Notes under the pieces: model-generated
Told to the model about the DNA's origin: nothing
The model's database searches: none
What the model saw: the letters and a program-made list of their open reading frames with translations, nothing else
NCBI GenBank assembly: GCA_029762535.1
Contig: JARVGK010000004.1
Span: 1 to 64,000, forward strand
Direction of reading: 5' to 3'
Origin: Thermoplasmatota archaeon
GTDB taxonomy: Archaea; Thermoplasmatota; Penumbrarchaeia; Penumbrarchaeales; Penumbrarchaeaceae
DNA length: 64,000 nt
Made by a program: the position numbers and the translations under genes
In this document: in pieces, positions 1-8,707 of the stretch
Layout: each line of letters starts with the position of its first letter
Position numbering within the stretch: the first letter of the stretch is position 1

Positions 1-1
1 G

Positions 2-256
2 TTAGTCTATTCCATTGGTCAGTATAAGATTCGTACTGCATTAAACGTATTGAATCAAACGATACTAAACCAAGTTAAAAAGCCTACTCAGAAACCTACA
101 TTAAGATGGGTGTTTCAGATTTTTGAAGGATTGCATTTAGTAACATATGAAGAGAATTCAGAGGTAAAGTATCAAATATCGAACTTGAAGGAGAAGCATG
201 TACAGATAATCAAACTATTGGGGCCAACCTTTGAAAAAACATATTTGCTTTCTTAG
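2..256 (+). pseudogene. C-terminal end of an IS1634-like transposase (cut by window edge)
   Basis: The frame is open from base 2 to the stop at 254-256, so the gene begins outside the window and no true start lies inside it. The visible ~84 residues read LVYSIGQYKIRTALN and then NQVKKPTQKPTLRWVFQ, which matches the conserved C-terminus of IS1634/DUF4277-type DDE transposases (the KKPTQ-PT-RWVFQ-FEG motif). The catalytic DDE residues would lie upstream, so intactness cannot be judged. The element borders a surface-glycan island, a usual place for IS insertion. The family call rests on motif memory. Confidence 0.7.
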
Positions 257-576
257 AGGTGCGGAATGTGGGTTATCAGACATCATATCTATTTAGAATA
301 CAAATGTGGATGGCGAATACCTTAACATATAATGGGCATATGTTTTCTGCGAGCTAAGGGAACTATATCAAAACTTATTAAAAATATAGGAGATAAAGTT
401 TTATAAAAAAGGACTTTATGGAACTAATTAACGTAAATATCCAAATAAAATGTATAATCATAATATTCATGTCTTTTTGATCATTATAATAAATTCACAA
501 TAAAAATACCATATTTGAAAAATTCATATCCATTGTTCATAATAGAAACCCCAATCTTTAATGTTATCATGAATTA
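257..576. other. AT-rich intergenic stretch after the transposase
   Basis: There is no convincing gene here. The first bases after the transposase stop probably include the IS right end, but the partner inverted repeat is outside the window, so it cannot be delimited. The rest is strongly AT-rich and lies downstream of the minus-strand gene ending at 577. No hairpin plus T-run terminator is obvious. Confidence 0.5.
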
Positions 577-1482
577 TCAAAACTCACCCTTGCGATAGAG
601 TGGAAAATAACTGCTATTTTTATCTGTCATTTTAATGCAAAGTCTATCATATTCCTTTCTATTGAATACATGTCCGCAAAAATAGACCGGCCTCTTTTCC
701 GTTGCCCACCCCTCCTTGAACTTTATCAGACCATGGTCGTCATCTTTCAATCCTGCACCTCCGCCGATATCAAGGCATGTTAAACCTTGGACCTTGAAAT
801 GTTCTATCGCATACCATCGAAGGGCATATGATGCTGACATCCTGTATCCCATATCGTTATAGGCGCTCATGTGAGTATAACCGAAGTTACCATTCACATA
901 CCATATATTCACTCCTACCGTTTCACCCCTAATTTTCGCCCTGAATACGTGGATTCCCTCGACCTCAAACTGCTTGGAATGAGATCTTCTCGAGAATGCC
1001 TTGATACCTTGTATATCATGCCTTTTCAAGAGGTGTGAATAGAGCTCGATCCATTCTTCAAATATTTCATTGGGATCATCGATCCTCTCCACTTCGACCA
1101 TTTGTAAAGCTTTCCTTGCTCTTTCGCGATGATGTTTGGAGACTATTCGTTCCATGGACAGAGATGTATCTATCAGATAATGTGTTTTGAACGGCTTCAC
1201 GATCTCATTGAATGTATCTTTGAGTGATTCTTCGCTGTAATTCCCGAAAACATCCGTCACAAGGAACAAGGATACGTACTTTTCCTCATCGAAATTTTGA
1301 ATATCAAATTTAAGATCCTCCCATTTCTTACAGCAGAAGATCGGATAACAGCCCATCACATCATAATGTTCAGACCCGGGAATGGAGCGTTCTATCGCAT
1401 AACCCCGACAATGGTCAAGATAACGAACAATTCCATGTTCCTCGAAGGATTCGGCATATTTTGGATCGTAATACCCTTTCAT
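577..1482 (-). CDS. FemAB/GNAT-like N-acyltransferase
   Basis: A protein of about 300 residues with a C-terminal GNAT-like half: FRAKIRGETVGVNIWYVNG is followed by YALRWYAIEHFKVQG and LDIGGGAGLKDDDHG, the pattern of FemAB/GNAT_6 proteins in exopolysaccharide loci. Such enzymes move an acyl or aminoacyl group to an amine or hydroxyl on a sugar or peptide. I chose the ATG at 1482 (MKGYYDP) because GGAG lies seven bases upstream; an in-frame ATG at 1500 is the alternative. It follows the sulfotransferase on the same strand with a short gap, as last gene of the 3097-577 operon. The substrate is unknown. The fold call is firmer than the reaction. Confidence 0.65.
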   Translation of the reverse strand: MKGYYDPKYAESFEEHGIVRYLDHCRGYAIERSIPGSEHYDVMGCYPIFCCKKWEDLKFDIQNFDEEKYVSLFLVTDVFGNYSEESLKDTFNEIVKPFKTHYLIDTSLSMERIVSKHHRERARKALQMVEVERIDDPNEIFEEWIELYSHLLKRHDIQGIKAFSRRSHSKQFEVEGIHVFRAKIRGETVGVNIWYVNGNFGYTHMSAYNDMGYRMSASYALRWYAIEHFKVQGLTCLDIGGGAGLKDDDHGLIKFKEGWATEKRPVYFCGHVFNRKEYDRLCIKMTDKNSSYFPLYRKGEF

Positions 1483-1523
1483 TTCATAACTCCAGGACAT
1501 CCTTTGATGCGTTTATGCATGAT

Positions 1524-2420
1524 CTAACCCCAATCATACCTCTTACCAAGTAATCTGAACAAGTCCTCATTATACGGATCGTAGAATTCCCTGAGAATAT
1601 CTCTTGAGACCTCGTCCATCCTCTTTCCGCCGTATTCGCTGCGATGAGCATCCTTGAGATCGACGCTCTTGAAATCGAATCTTGGTATTTCGAGAAAATC
1701 CGTTATTATATCAAGCGTTTCCAGCTTATTTTTCTTCAGTTCGGAACTCTCTATGATCAATAACTGTTCTTTAGGAAAGAACCTGTAATAGTTTTTGATC
1801 TGCTCCGCATACATCCCCCTTCTCACAAAACTGGGAGCATATCTGAACTCACCCCTTTTTATAGAGGAGATCTCCTCATTGATATAATCGTTGAAATTCA
1901 TATACATATCGGCATTGAGGAATTCCCTCATCTTCATTGATCCATCAGAACCGTACTTCTCGATCAAACCGACTATGAGCCTATCCTTGTCATGACCGTC
2001 CGTTCTGTTGTAATACTTGATGAAGTGATTCCACTCTGAATAGGCCCTATCCACCGGATTTCTTAATAACAGTATCAACTTTATATTCTCGTTGAACTTA
2101 TGGATTCTCTCTGCAGTTTCCGGTATGAAAATATATTCGGGGGTTTTTTCGAATATTTTATATTTCCTTGAGAATCTTATCGGGAAGAACTGTCGGTAAT
2201 AATCCAGACCCTTGAAATAATTATTATTTGAAAAAAAACTCACCTCTTTTCTTGCTGAACGAAGAAGAGGATGCTGATCAAGATAGTATTTGAGAGATAC
2301 GGTCCCTGCCTTCTGGGCCCCTATTATCAGAAAATCTGGAGAATTATCCATTCCCAAACTGATGAGCATTTTCTTTATCCCAATGTATCCTGCATTTTTT
2401 ATTTTGTCTAACGTCATCAT
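1524..2420 (-). CDS. Sulfotransferase (PAPS-dependent, Sulfotransfer_1 type)
   Basis: The N-terminus carries the 5'-phosphosulfate loop PDFLIIGAQKAGTVSLKYYL (G-x-x-K-x-G-T), followed by HP...R.ARKEVSFFSNN. A 3'-phosphate motif appears as LLLRNPVDRAYSEWNHF. These are the PSB and 3'PB elements of heparan-sulfate-type sulfotransferases. The role is sulfate transfer from PAPS to a sugar hydroxyl or amine, probably on the surface glycan. The reading frame is open to 2498, but that would overlap the previous gene by 46 bases. The double ATG at 2420/2417 with TTGAGTGA upstream avoids overlap and fits the family start. No PAPS synthesis genes are in the window. Confidence 0.88.
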   Translation of the reverse strand: MMTLDKIKNAGYIGIKKMLISLGMDNSPDFLIIGAQKAGTVSLKYYLDQHPLLRSARKEVSFFSNNNYFKGLDYYRQFFPIRFSRKYKIFEKTPEYIFIPETAERIHKFNENIKLILLLRNPVDRAYSEWNHFIKYYNRTDGHDKDRLIVGLIEKYGSDGSMKMREFLNADMYMNFNDYINEEISSIKRGEFRYAPSFVRRGMYAEQIKNYYRFFPKEQLLIIESSELKKNKLETLDIITDFLEIPRFDFKSVDLKDAHRSEYGGKRMDEVSRDILREFYDPYNEDLFRLLGKRYDWG

Positions 2421-2452
2421 TTCACTCAACTTAAAAATGAGAAAAGAATATT

Positions 2453-3097
2453 TTACTTTTCCAAAAAATTGATCCTTGCATCCTTCATCCCCTTGCAACC
2501 GGACATGTATATGTCCCCTTTTTTCGATTCCTCGATCAATCTTCTTTTGACTTCCGGATCGATCCCCTCCGGTTTCATGACCTCATTGCCATCTATTGTA
2601 AAACTATTCTTGATCCTCTCTTTATGATATTCCAAATATTTATCAAAGGTAGAATAAAACCTTGCGGGGACTCCAACAACACATGAATTAGGAGGTATAT
2701 CTTTATTGACCAGAGAACCTGAAGCTACAACAACATTCGGTCCGATGGTCACCCCGGGAAGAACGATCACATCAGTTCCGATTATGCAATTCTCTTTTAT
2801 ATGTACCCTCCCCAATCTTCCCCACCCTTCAAGGTGAGGAAAGGTGGAGGCATCATGAGCAAGTATCTTCGCATCACGGCTGATTATGGTATTATCTCCT
2901 ATCTCTATCAAATAACAATAATGTGGATCGATCTTAGCTTCAGGATGTATCAGTACATTCTTTCCGACCCTCATGCCATCCTTGATCATCTTTTCTATCT
3001 TTCCCTTGTGGTCGGTCATCAGTCCCAGTGACATTAAAACCTTTTTTTTCAAATTCAAGAAACCGATGATGATACTTCTTAATATCCTTCTGATCAA
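2453..3097 (-). CDS. Hexapeptide-repeat (left-handed beta-helix) acetyltransferase
   Basis: Residues from about 45 on show the I-G-x-x hexad pattern (VGKNVLIHPEAKID, IEIGDNTIISRDAKILAHDAS, then IIGTDVIVLPGVTIGPNVVVASGSLVNKDIPPNSCVVGVPAR), typical of CysE/LacA/WbbJ acetyltransferases that use acetyl-CoA. The AHDAS histidine matches the catalytic position. The open frame begins at a GTG (3106) that is itself part of AAGGTG. That hexamer looks like a ribosome-binding site for the TTG at 3097, so I set the start there. First gene of a three-gene operon with the sulfotransferase and FemAB-like protein. Likely an O-acetyltransferase for a surface sugar. Confidence 0.85.
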   Translation of the reverse strand: MIRRILRSIIIGFLNLKKKVLMSLGLMTDHKGKIEKMIKDGMRVGKNVLIHPEAKIDPHYCYLIEIGDNTIISRDAKILAHDASTFPHLEGWGRLGRVHIKENCIIGTDVIVLPGVTIGPNVVVASGSLVNKDIPPNSCVVGVPARFYSTFDKYLEYHKERIKNSFTIDGNEVMKPEGIDPEVKRRLIEESKKGDIYMSGCKGMKDARINFLEK

Positions 3098-3144
3098 AGA
3101 AAACACCTTGGGATCTTATCACTAAAAAAAAAGGTAAAAACACT

Positions 3145-3152
3145 ACTTAAAT
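3145..3152 (-). promoter_or_regulatory. TATA box of the acetyltransferase-sulfotransferase operon
   Basis: On the minus strand the sequence reads TGTATTTAAGTAG. Its centre is about 50 bases from the TTG start at 3097. A transcript starting ~27 bases downstream (near 3122) would carry the AAGGTG ribosome-binding site. By eye only. Confidence 0.45.
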
Positions 3153-3310
3153 ACAGTAAAATAACATATCGAGTATTTTCTCTTCCAAAGTGCGATCCAG
3201 CGGACATACCATTGTAGCTCATCTTATCATACTTCTTTTCCTTGATCGTAGTAGCATTATTACCATATAAAAGGCTTTCCAGAAGGTTGAGGAAAGAAAG
3301 AAAAAACGCA

Positions 3311-3421
3311 TCATCCATCTGTTTCGCAATCATTTTCTTTTTTAGGGAAATGCCCAAACGGGTTACAATCAATTTTTATCGTCTCTTTTCTTGCCGGATC
3401 GAATTTGTTTTCTTCCTTCAT
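3311..3421 (-). CDS. Possible 36-residue small protein
   Basis: An ATG at 3421 opens a 36-codon frame (MKEENKFDPARKETIK... CETDG) ending with TGA at 3311-3313. A TATA-like ATGTATAAAACG (3451-3460) lies ~33 bases upstream of the ATG, which would give an almost leaderless transcript. The protein is charged and has two cysteines; no family is recognised. It lies in the 390-base gap between the oxidoreductase and the acetyltransferase. Chance occurrence is quite possible. The rest of 3107-3496 shows no other gene. Confidence 0.25.
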   Translation of the reverse strand: MKEENKFDPARKETIKIDCNPFGHFPKKENDCETDG

Positions 3422-3496
3422 AATGATCGGATGAGACAACATCTGATACGTTTTATACATGGCCCCTTATTATCAAAAGGTCGGATCATTGGATCA

Positions 3497-5611
3497 TCAA
3501 TCCAGGATCACCTTCATGGTTCTGACATGCTCCATCAGATCGTTCTTCCCATTTCTGATGTCCTTAATGAAATGTATGATCTCATCACGATGGCCCTTGT
3601 CCGTTTTTAACAGGTCCTTGTGCTTTTTCGTTCTACCATTCCGGATCAGTTCAAGCTGCCTGAAATCGGTCATTCTGGCCATGGCGTTCTCGCAGTAGAT
3701 CTCCGCGAACTCCTTGGAGGTCGATGATTCACCAACTGTATTATATACGATACTGGCAAGGGATCCGTCCCCCATCTTGAGGGTCATGGCTATGTTCTCT
3801 TTTGATTCCTTAACGGATAGAGCTGGATGGTCCACCTTGAAATAGTGATGATCGATTATGGGAGAACCTATCATGTACTGACAGAAATCCACGAAGTGAC
3901 AGAGTTCGGAAACATATCTGGATCCCCCTTCTCGATCCTCGTAGACCCAGCTGTTCGATGGCATCTTGCCGGCGTTGACCCGGTAGAATATCATCATCGG
4001 ACCTTTTCTGTCCTTGAAGAAATCCCTCATTCTGAGTGTAAGAGGAGCGTATCTTCTATTGTAACCCACCTGGAGGATGACATCGGGATTCTTCTTGTGT
4101 GCCTTTTCGATCCCCTTAAGCTCCTCGATGCTCAATGCCAGAGGCTTTTCGACGAAGACATGCTTTCCAGCCTCTATCGCCTCTATGGCCATCTTCGCAT
4201 GTGTGGAATTTCGGGTCGTGATAACTATGGCATCTATGTCCTTGTCCTTCAATAGCTCTCTGTGATCGGATGTGACATAACGGAAACCATGTACCTTTGC
4301 CGTGGATTTTGAGCTGGCGCCGGATCCCACTGACAAACCGACAAGGGAGATCCCATCCATGCCCTTGATGGCCGGAAGCAGCGTCGTTGTGGCGAAGGAT
4401 CCCGCTCCGATCCAGCCGATGTTGACATCCCCTTTATGTGTCTTCTTCTTGGTACCCTCGACCTCGAACTTCTTACTGGGATCCTTTTTGGTATCGTATG
4501 TGAGAACTATTCCCATGTAGGGCTTCTTGGTCTTTGAGCTTATCAGTTCATAGGCATCTGCGGCCTTTTCTATATGGAACTCATGGCTGATTAGATAATC
4601 CAGAACGATCTTTTTCTGGGATAGCAATTTGAGGAATGATTCCATGTTCCTCTTTTCCGTCCAGCGTATGTAGCCGATCGGATAATCATGCCCCATCTCC
4701 TCGTATTCAGGATCATATCTTCCCGGACCATAGGAACAAGATATTACGAATTCAAGCTCCTTGGGGTAATAGATATCTCTGGGTATCTCCATACCGGAAA
4801 GGCCTACCAGAACCACTCTCCCCTTTTTTCTTGATATCTTCCCGGCAAGCTCCAGTGGCTCGTTCGATCTCGTTGCGGCTGTGATGATTACGGAATCGAA
4901 CCCGACACCCTCGGTGAAGGATTCTGCCTGAGACTCTATGTTCTCGGCAGAGGCTGAGCATCCATCGTCAAGGCCCAGTTTTTTCCCGAGTTCTATCTTT
5001 TTCGTATCTATCTCTATTCCGAATACCTCGCATCCGGACGCTTTAAGGATCTGGACGGTCAATTGACCTATGAGTCCCAGGCCTATCACTGCGACCTTTT
5101 CACCCACCCTCACATCGGCATTCCTGACGCCCTGCATCGCGATGGATCCAAGCGTGGTGAAAGATGCATCACGAAGGCTTACATCATCTGGAACCTTCAC
5201 ACACAGGTTCTTCGGGACGAACACCATGTCGGCATGATTTGCATATCCTACGCCGCCGCAAGCGACCCGGTCGCCCTTGTTGAAAGGTGAATTCTCTGAT
5301 GTTTTAGTGACGATCCCTGCACATGAATACCCCATAGGCTCGGGCTTGTCCAACCTGCCGGTTACGGCCTTGTAAGCTGTGATCGGACCCTGTTTTTTCG
5401 CAAGCTCGACAACTTTCATGAACATGTCGGGTTTCTGCCTGGCTTTGCCGATATACGAGGATCCGGCAAGATTTATGAGCATGCTTTCGGTCCCGGCGCT
5501 GATTACGGAGAAATGGTTCTCGACGATCACTCCCTCCCCTTTCATCACCGGAGGAGGCACATCATCAACGATGACCTCGCCTGATCTGAGATTAACCAAA
5601 GCCTGTTTCAT
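3497..5611 (-). CDS. Two-domain oxidoreductase: zinc-type alcohol dehydrogenase fused to Gfo/Idh/MocA
   Basis: Residues 1 to ~370 are a medium-chain dehydrogenase (SVISAGTESMLINLAG, MGYSCAGIV, nucleotide loop VAVIGLGLIGQL). From ~395 a second Rossmann domain of the Gfo/Idh/MocA family begins (VNIGWIGAGSFATTTLLPAI) with the catalytic-site motif FVEKPLALS. This fusion (~700 aa) recurs in bacterial and archaeal exopolysaccharide clusters, where it is thought to oxidise or reduce sugar-nucleotide intermediates; its exact reaction is not established. No clear structural-zinc cysteine set is visible in the first domain. It is followed on the same strand, after a 390-base gap, by the acetyltransferase operon, and preceded by the dehydrogenase at 5661-6908, 49 bases away. 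Confidence 0.85.
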   Translation of the reverse strand: MKQALVNLRSGEVIVDDVPPPVMKGEGVIVENHFSVISAGTESMLINLAGSSYIGKARQKPDMFMKVVELAKKQGPITAYKAVTGRLDKPEPMGYSCAGIVTKTSENSPFNKGDRVACGGVGYANHADMVFVPKNLCVKVPDDVSLRDASFTTLGSIAMQGVRNADVRVGEKVAVIGLGLIGQLTVQILKASGCEVFGIEIDTKKIELGKKLGLDDGCSASAENIESQAESFTEGVGFDSVIITAATRSNEPLELAGKISRKKGRVVLVGLSGMEIPRDIYYPKELEFVISCSYGPGRYDPEYEEMGHDYPIGYIRWTEKRNMESFLKLLSQKKIVLDYLISHEFHIEKAADAYELISSKTKKPYMGIVLTYDTKKDPSKKFEVEGTKKKTHKGDVNIGWIGAGSFATTTLLPAIKGMDGISLVGLSVGSGASSKSTAKVHGFRYVTSDHRELLKDKDIDAIVITTRNSTHAKMAIEAIEAGKHVFVEKPLALSIEELKGIEKAHKKNPDVILQVGYNRRYAPLTLRMRDFFKDRKGPMMIFYRVNAGKMPSNSWVYEDREGGSRYVSELCHFVDFCQYMIGSPIIDHHYFKVDHPALSVKESKENIAMTLKMGDGSLASIVYNTVGESSTSKEFAEIYCENAMARMTDFRQLELIRNGRTKKHKDLLKTDKGHRDEIIHFIKDIRNGKNDLMEHVRTMKVILD

Positions 5612-5660
5612 CTTGAGACCTGCCGTTTACTATCTTTGAACGTTGGATGTTACTTCAATG

Positions 5661-6908
5661 TTATGGACATGAGATGTTGTTACCATTGCCGAGCACCTTG
5701 ACGTTGAATCCCGCCTTCATCCATGCAGCGTGATCGAGGACGTTCCTGGTGTCGATGATGTTCTTGTGCCTCACGAGGAGTTTTCTGGGATCCAGTTCCT
5801 TGAACGCATCATGGTCGGTAATCAGGACCAGACAATCAGAATCCTCTATCGCCCTGTTGAGGTCCAGGATATTGTTGGGATCCCCCTCTATCAAAGGATC
5901 GTGGAACACCACATCGATCCCCTCGTTCTCGGCGACCGAAGCTACCCTGAAAGCGGGGCTTTCTCTGACGTCATCCACATTCGCCTTATAAGCAAGGCCG
6001 AGTATCGTTATCTTGGGATCCTCTATTCCGTGTATCATGTCCTTGATGTGTTTTAAGACGTGGATCGCCATGAAATCGTTGATCTCCCTTGCTACGTTGA
6101 TGATCTTGGACTTGGTCGATTTCACCACCATGAACCACGGATCTATGGCTATGCAATGGCCGCCGACTCCGGGACCGGGTTTGAGGATATTCACTCTTGG
6201 GTGTTTGTTCGCAAGTTCTATCGCTTCCCAGACGTTGACCCCGATGTCCTCGCTGATGAGAGCGAACTCGTTCGCTAGGGCGATGTTGATGTCCCTGAAA
6301 GTGTTCTCCATGAGCTTGACGAATTCAGCGGTGGTCACATCAGTCAGGAACAGGTTCCCTTCGATGAAAGTTGAGTAGAGATCATGTGCCCTCTTTGCGG
6401 ATGCTTCATCCATACCACCGATTATACGATCGTTTTTCACCATCTCCGTTAAGGTCTTTCCCGGTATGGCCCTCTCCGGACAGTGTGCGTATGAGAATCT
6501 TTTCACGCCTGTCCTTTTGAGTATCGGGATCACGAAGTTCCTGGAGGTTCCCGGCTGCACGGTGGATTCCAGAATGACCATGTCCCCCTCCTTGAGAACA
6601 GTGGCTATTGATTTTGCCGCGGCCTTGACGGCCTTGAGGTCCGCCATCTTCATCTCCCGGTCTAGCGGTGTCGGAACGGCGATGATGTAGACATCGCAAT
6701 GTTCGAGAGTCAAGGAGGCCCGGAAGTTATCCTTTGCCTCCATGAATAGCTTTTCCAGACCCGGTTCATCAAAGGGCATTATGCCCGCGTTCAGCTTTTC
6801 GATCACATCCTCTTTGATATCCACTCCGAGGACGCAATTTCCGTTCCTGGCCAGTATCAATGCGTTGGGAAGTCCGATATATCCTAAGCCTATCATTGCG
6901 ATATTCAT
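5661..6908 (-). CDS. wecC: UDP-N-acetyl-D-mannosaminuronate dehydrogenase-like nucleotide-sugar dehydrogenase
   Basis: A 415-residue UDP-sugar 6-dehydrogenase: N-terminal NAD loop MIGLGYIGLPNALILARNG, the VPTPLD motif, ESTVQPGTS, and the catalytic cysteine in GPGVGGHCIAIDPWF. The GGHCIAIDPWF form favours the WecC/ManNAc subgroup over UDP-glucose dehydrogenases. It oxidises the C6 hydroxyl to a carboxylate with two NAD+. Start ATG 6908 has GAGGTG (6916-6921) seven bases upstream. No WecB-type 2-epimerase of clear identity is nearby; DUF354 at 23300 is only distantly related. Confidence 0.85.
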   Translation of the reverse strand: MNIAMIGLGYIGLPNALILARNGNCVLGVDIKEDVIEKLNAGIMPFDEPGLEKLFMEAKDNFRASLTLEHCDVYIIAVPTPLDREMKMADLKAVKAAAKSIATVLKEGDMVILESTVQPGTSRNFVIPILKRTGVKRFSYAHCPERAIPGKTLTEMVKNDRIIGGMDEASAKRAHDLYSTFIEGNLFLTDVTTAEFVKLMENTFRDINIALANEFALISEDIGVNVWEAIELANKHPRVNILKPGPGVGGHCIAIDPWFMVVKSTKSKIINVAREINDFMAIHVLKHIKDMIHGIEDPKITILGLAYKANVDDVRESPAFRVASVAENEGIDVVFHDPLIEGDPNNILDLNRAIEDSDCLVLITDHDAFKELDPRKLLVRHKNIIDTRNVLDHAAWMKAGFNVKVLGNGNNISCP

Positions 6909-7244
6909 ATCTTTGCACCTCAGATAACTATGAACGAAATACTAATCATGTAAAATATGGTATTGATGGATATGATCGATGGTAGATGTGTTATCATTCT
7001 TCGACCATGGAGCGCTTTTTACTCTCATTTCTATGATTATCCGAAAACGGGTTGAATAGGATATTGATATGGAGAGATGATAGCGGGTCTTCCCTATCCT
7101 TTTTCGGTTTTGACTCGTCCCCGGTCATGTTATCGATGTATGAGCCCGCTTGCAGACTTATAAAGACCGCTGTATTATTCTTAGTTCAGGAGAAAAACTG
7201 CCTGGACAAGGTATATATGCCACTTTTGTTTGTATGAGAGAACA
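6909..7244. other. Divergent promoter region
   Basis: This 336-base gap separates the minus-strand dehydrogenase from the plus-strand DUF1616 gene. The minus side has the dehydrogenase's GAGGTG site. The plus side has TATA-like GTATATATG at 7211-7219, about 30 bases before the ATG at 7245, suggesting a leaderless or very short-leader transcript. Open frames inside look like chance. Confidence 0.5.
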
Positions 7245-8636
7245 ATGAGGTTGATGAATAACCGGTATTATCTTGACCTTCTACTTGCATTCGTCATTTC
7301 CTCGCTATTCTACCTACTTTTCTTCTTCATGCCGGGATCGAAGCTCATGAGGGCAGTGCTTGGTATCCCCTTCCTGTTCTTCATCCCAGGGTATATGATA
7401 ACAGCGCTTCTCTTCCCTCCTGTACAAGAGGATGAGGACGAGGAGGAGGATCCTCCGCCAGTGAAGAGGTCCAGATTTGGATTCAAGTTCTCAAAGAAGG
7501 AGGAAGGATCCGATGAGGAAAAGATCGAAAGGGGTGTGGATTGGCCTATCAGGATCGCGCTCTCGGTGGGGATATCTTTAGGAGTGGTCGGTATAGTCTC
7601 ATGGATACTCAACGATCTATACCCCATAAATCCTGAGTTCTTCGGTGTCAGGTCCGACAGGATGGTCCTCATCATCTACATCCTTTCAGTGGTTTGTGCT
7701 GGAGGCGCCATCATACGCAGGTCAAGGCTTGACCCCGAAATGCAGGAGAAGTTCAGGATCCCATCGATCAGGCTCTTCGAGAACGATCCCAGGGACATAA
7801 TCATCACAAGTACATTGATACTGATACTTATCGGTGCCATCGGTTACGGCGTTTATCTGAGGCAGCATCATCATCCTGCAAGCGATCGCTACACGGAGCT
7901 GTATATCCTCGGCCCCGATCAGAAGATAGAGGGTTATCCAAGCATTGTTATGATCGATGAATTAAGGACGTTGTATCTGGGACTTGCAAATCACGAGTTC
8001 GAGAGCCGGGATTATGATATCGTCATGTCCCTCGATTACCAGGGATTCGACATAAGGATCGATGATCTGAGCGATCTCAGGATGAACCGTTCCGTCAAAT
8101 ACCTTTTCAACATAAGCTTAGGGCACGGTCATAGGTTTGAAGAACCCATTTCATTTTTCTTCGACACACAGGGCCAGTATCTGTTCTCCATAATGGTCCT
8201 GGACAAGGATGGAAGTAAATACAGGGAGGTCAAGCTCGATATCACGGCTCTTGAACCTTCTAACATGATACGATCCGATGATATGATAATGTATCTGGCT
8301 GATGAGTATGGGATCCCATCGGATCTGCCCGCGACCCACTGGAACGAGAATATCCTATCCTTCAAGCTTGTCATTGTGAACAATGACCTATCCGATCCTA
8401 TCAATACCAATGTTACCTTGAACTATGGAACTCGAACTTTCTATGAACTCATAGAGCCGTTCTCCGTCCATGCCTTGAATTCGAGCACTGTACTTTATTC
8501 GACATATGAAATACCTGCCCAATCAAGATATTCATATCACTTCAGCATTATTCTCCCTAAAGGTAACTTCGATATGATAATTCAGCTCAACAGGGACGAT
8601 CTTACCACATTCCATAGGGGCATAAGGGTCCAATAA
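7245..8636 (+). CDS. DUF1616 family membrane protein
   Basis: About 463 residues. It has two N-terminal membrane segments (YYLDLLLAFVISSLFYLLFF and a second with the PFLFFIPGYMITALLFPP motif diagnostic of DUF1616), an acidic cytoplasmic loop (EEDEDEEEDPP), two more membrane helices (RIALSVGISLGVVGIVSWIL, MVLIIYILSVVCAGGAII) and a fifth (IIITSTLILILIGAIGYGVYL). A ~260-residue outer domain then follows to the C-terminus. DUF1616 proteins occur near archaeal glycosylation genes, but their function is unknown. The frame is open to a TTG at 7230; the ATG at 7245, a promoter distance below the TATA element at 7211-7219, is preferred. It probably starts a transcription unit with the giant protein downstream. 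Confidence 0.8.
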   Translation: MRLMNNRYYLDLLLAFVISSLFYLLFFFMPGSKLMRAVLGIPFLFFIPGYMITALLFPPVQEDEDEEEDPPPVKRSRFGFKFSKKEEGSDEEKIERGVDWPIRIALSVGISLGVVGIVSWILNDLYPINPEFFGVRSDRMVLIIYILSVVCAGGAIIRRSRLDPEMQEKFRIPSIRLFENDPRDIIITSTLILILIGAIGYGVYLRQHHHPASDRYTELYILGPDQKIEGYPSIVMIDELRTLYLGLANHEFESRDYDIVMSLDYQGFDIRIDDLSDLRMNRSVKYLFNISLGHGHRFEEPISFFFDTQGQYLFSIMVLDKDGSKYREVKLDITALEPSNMIRSDDMIMYLADEYGIPSDLPATHWNENILSFKLVIVNNDLSDPINTNVTLNYGTRTFYELIEPFSVHALNSSTVLYSTYEIPAQSRYSYHFSIILPKGNFDMIIQLNRDDLTTFHRGIRVQ

Positions 8637-8663
8637 GAACATGTACAAGTATCACCGAAAAAC

Positions 8664-8676
8664 TATTTTTAATAAG
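8664..8676 (+). promoter_or_regulatory. TATA-like element before the 1935-aa surface protein
   Basis: TATTTTTAATAAG lies in the 71-base gap ahead of the gene. AAAGGTG at 8696-8702 is a ribosome-binding site five bases from the ATG at 8708, fixing that start. Confidence 0.5.
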
Positions 8677-8707
8677 AAGCTCATGTTTCTAACTCAAAGG
8701 TGCGAAA

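Noticed and set aside
3094..3372. 92-codon minus-strand frame before the acetyltransferase
   Set aside because: Starts with a weak codon, overlaps the next gene's start and promoter, and has no recognisable features.
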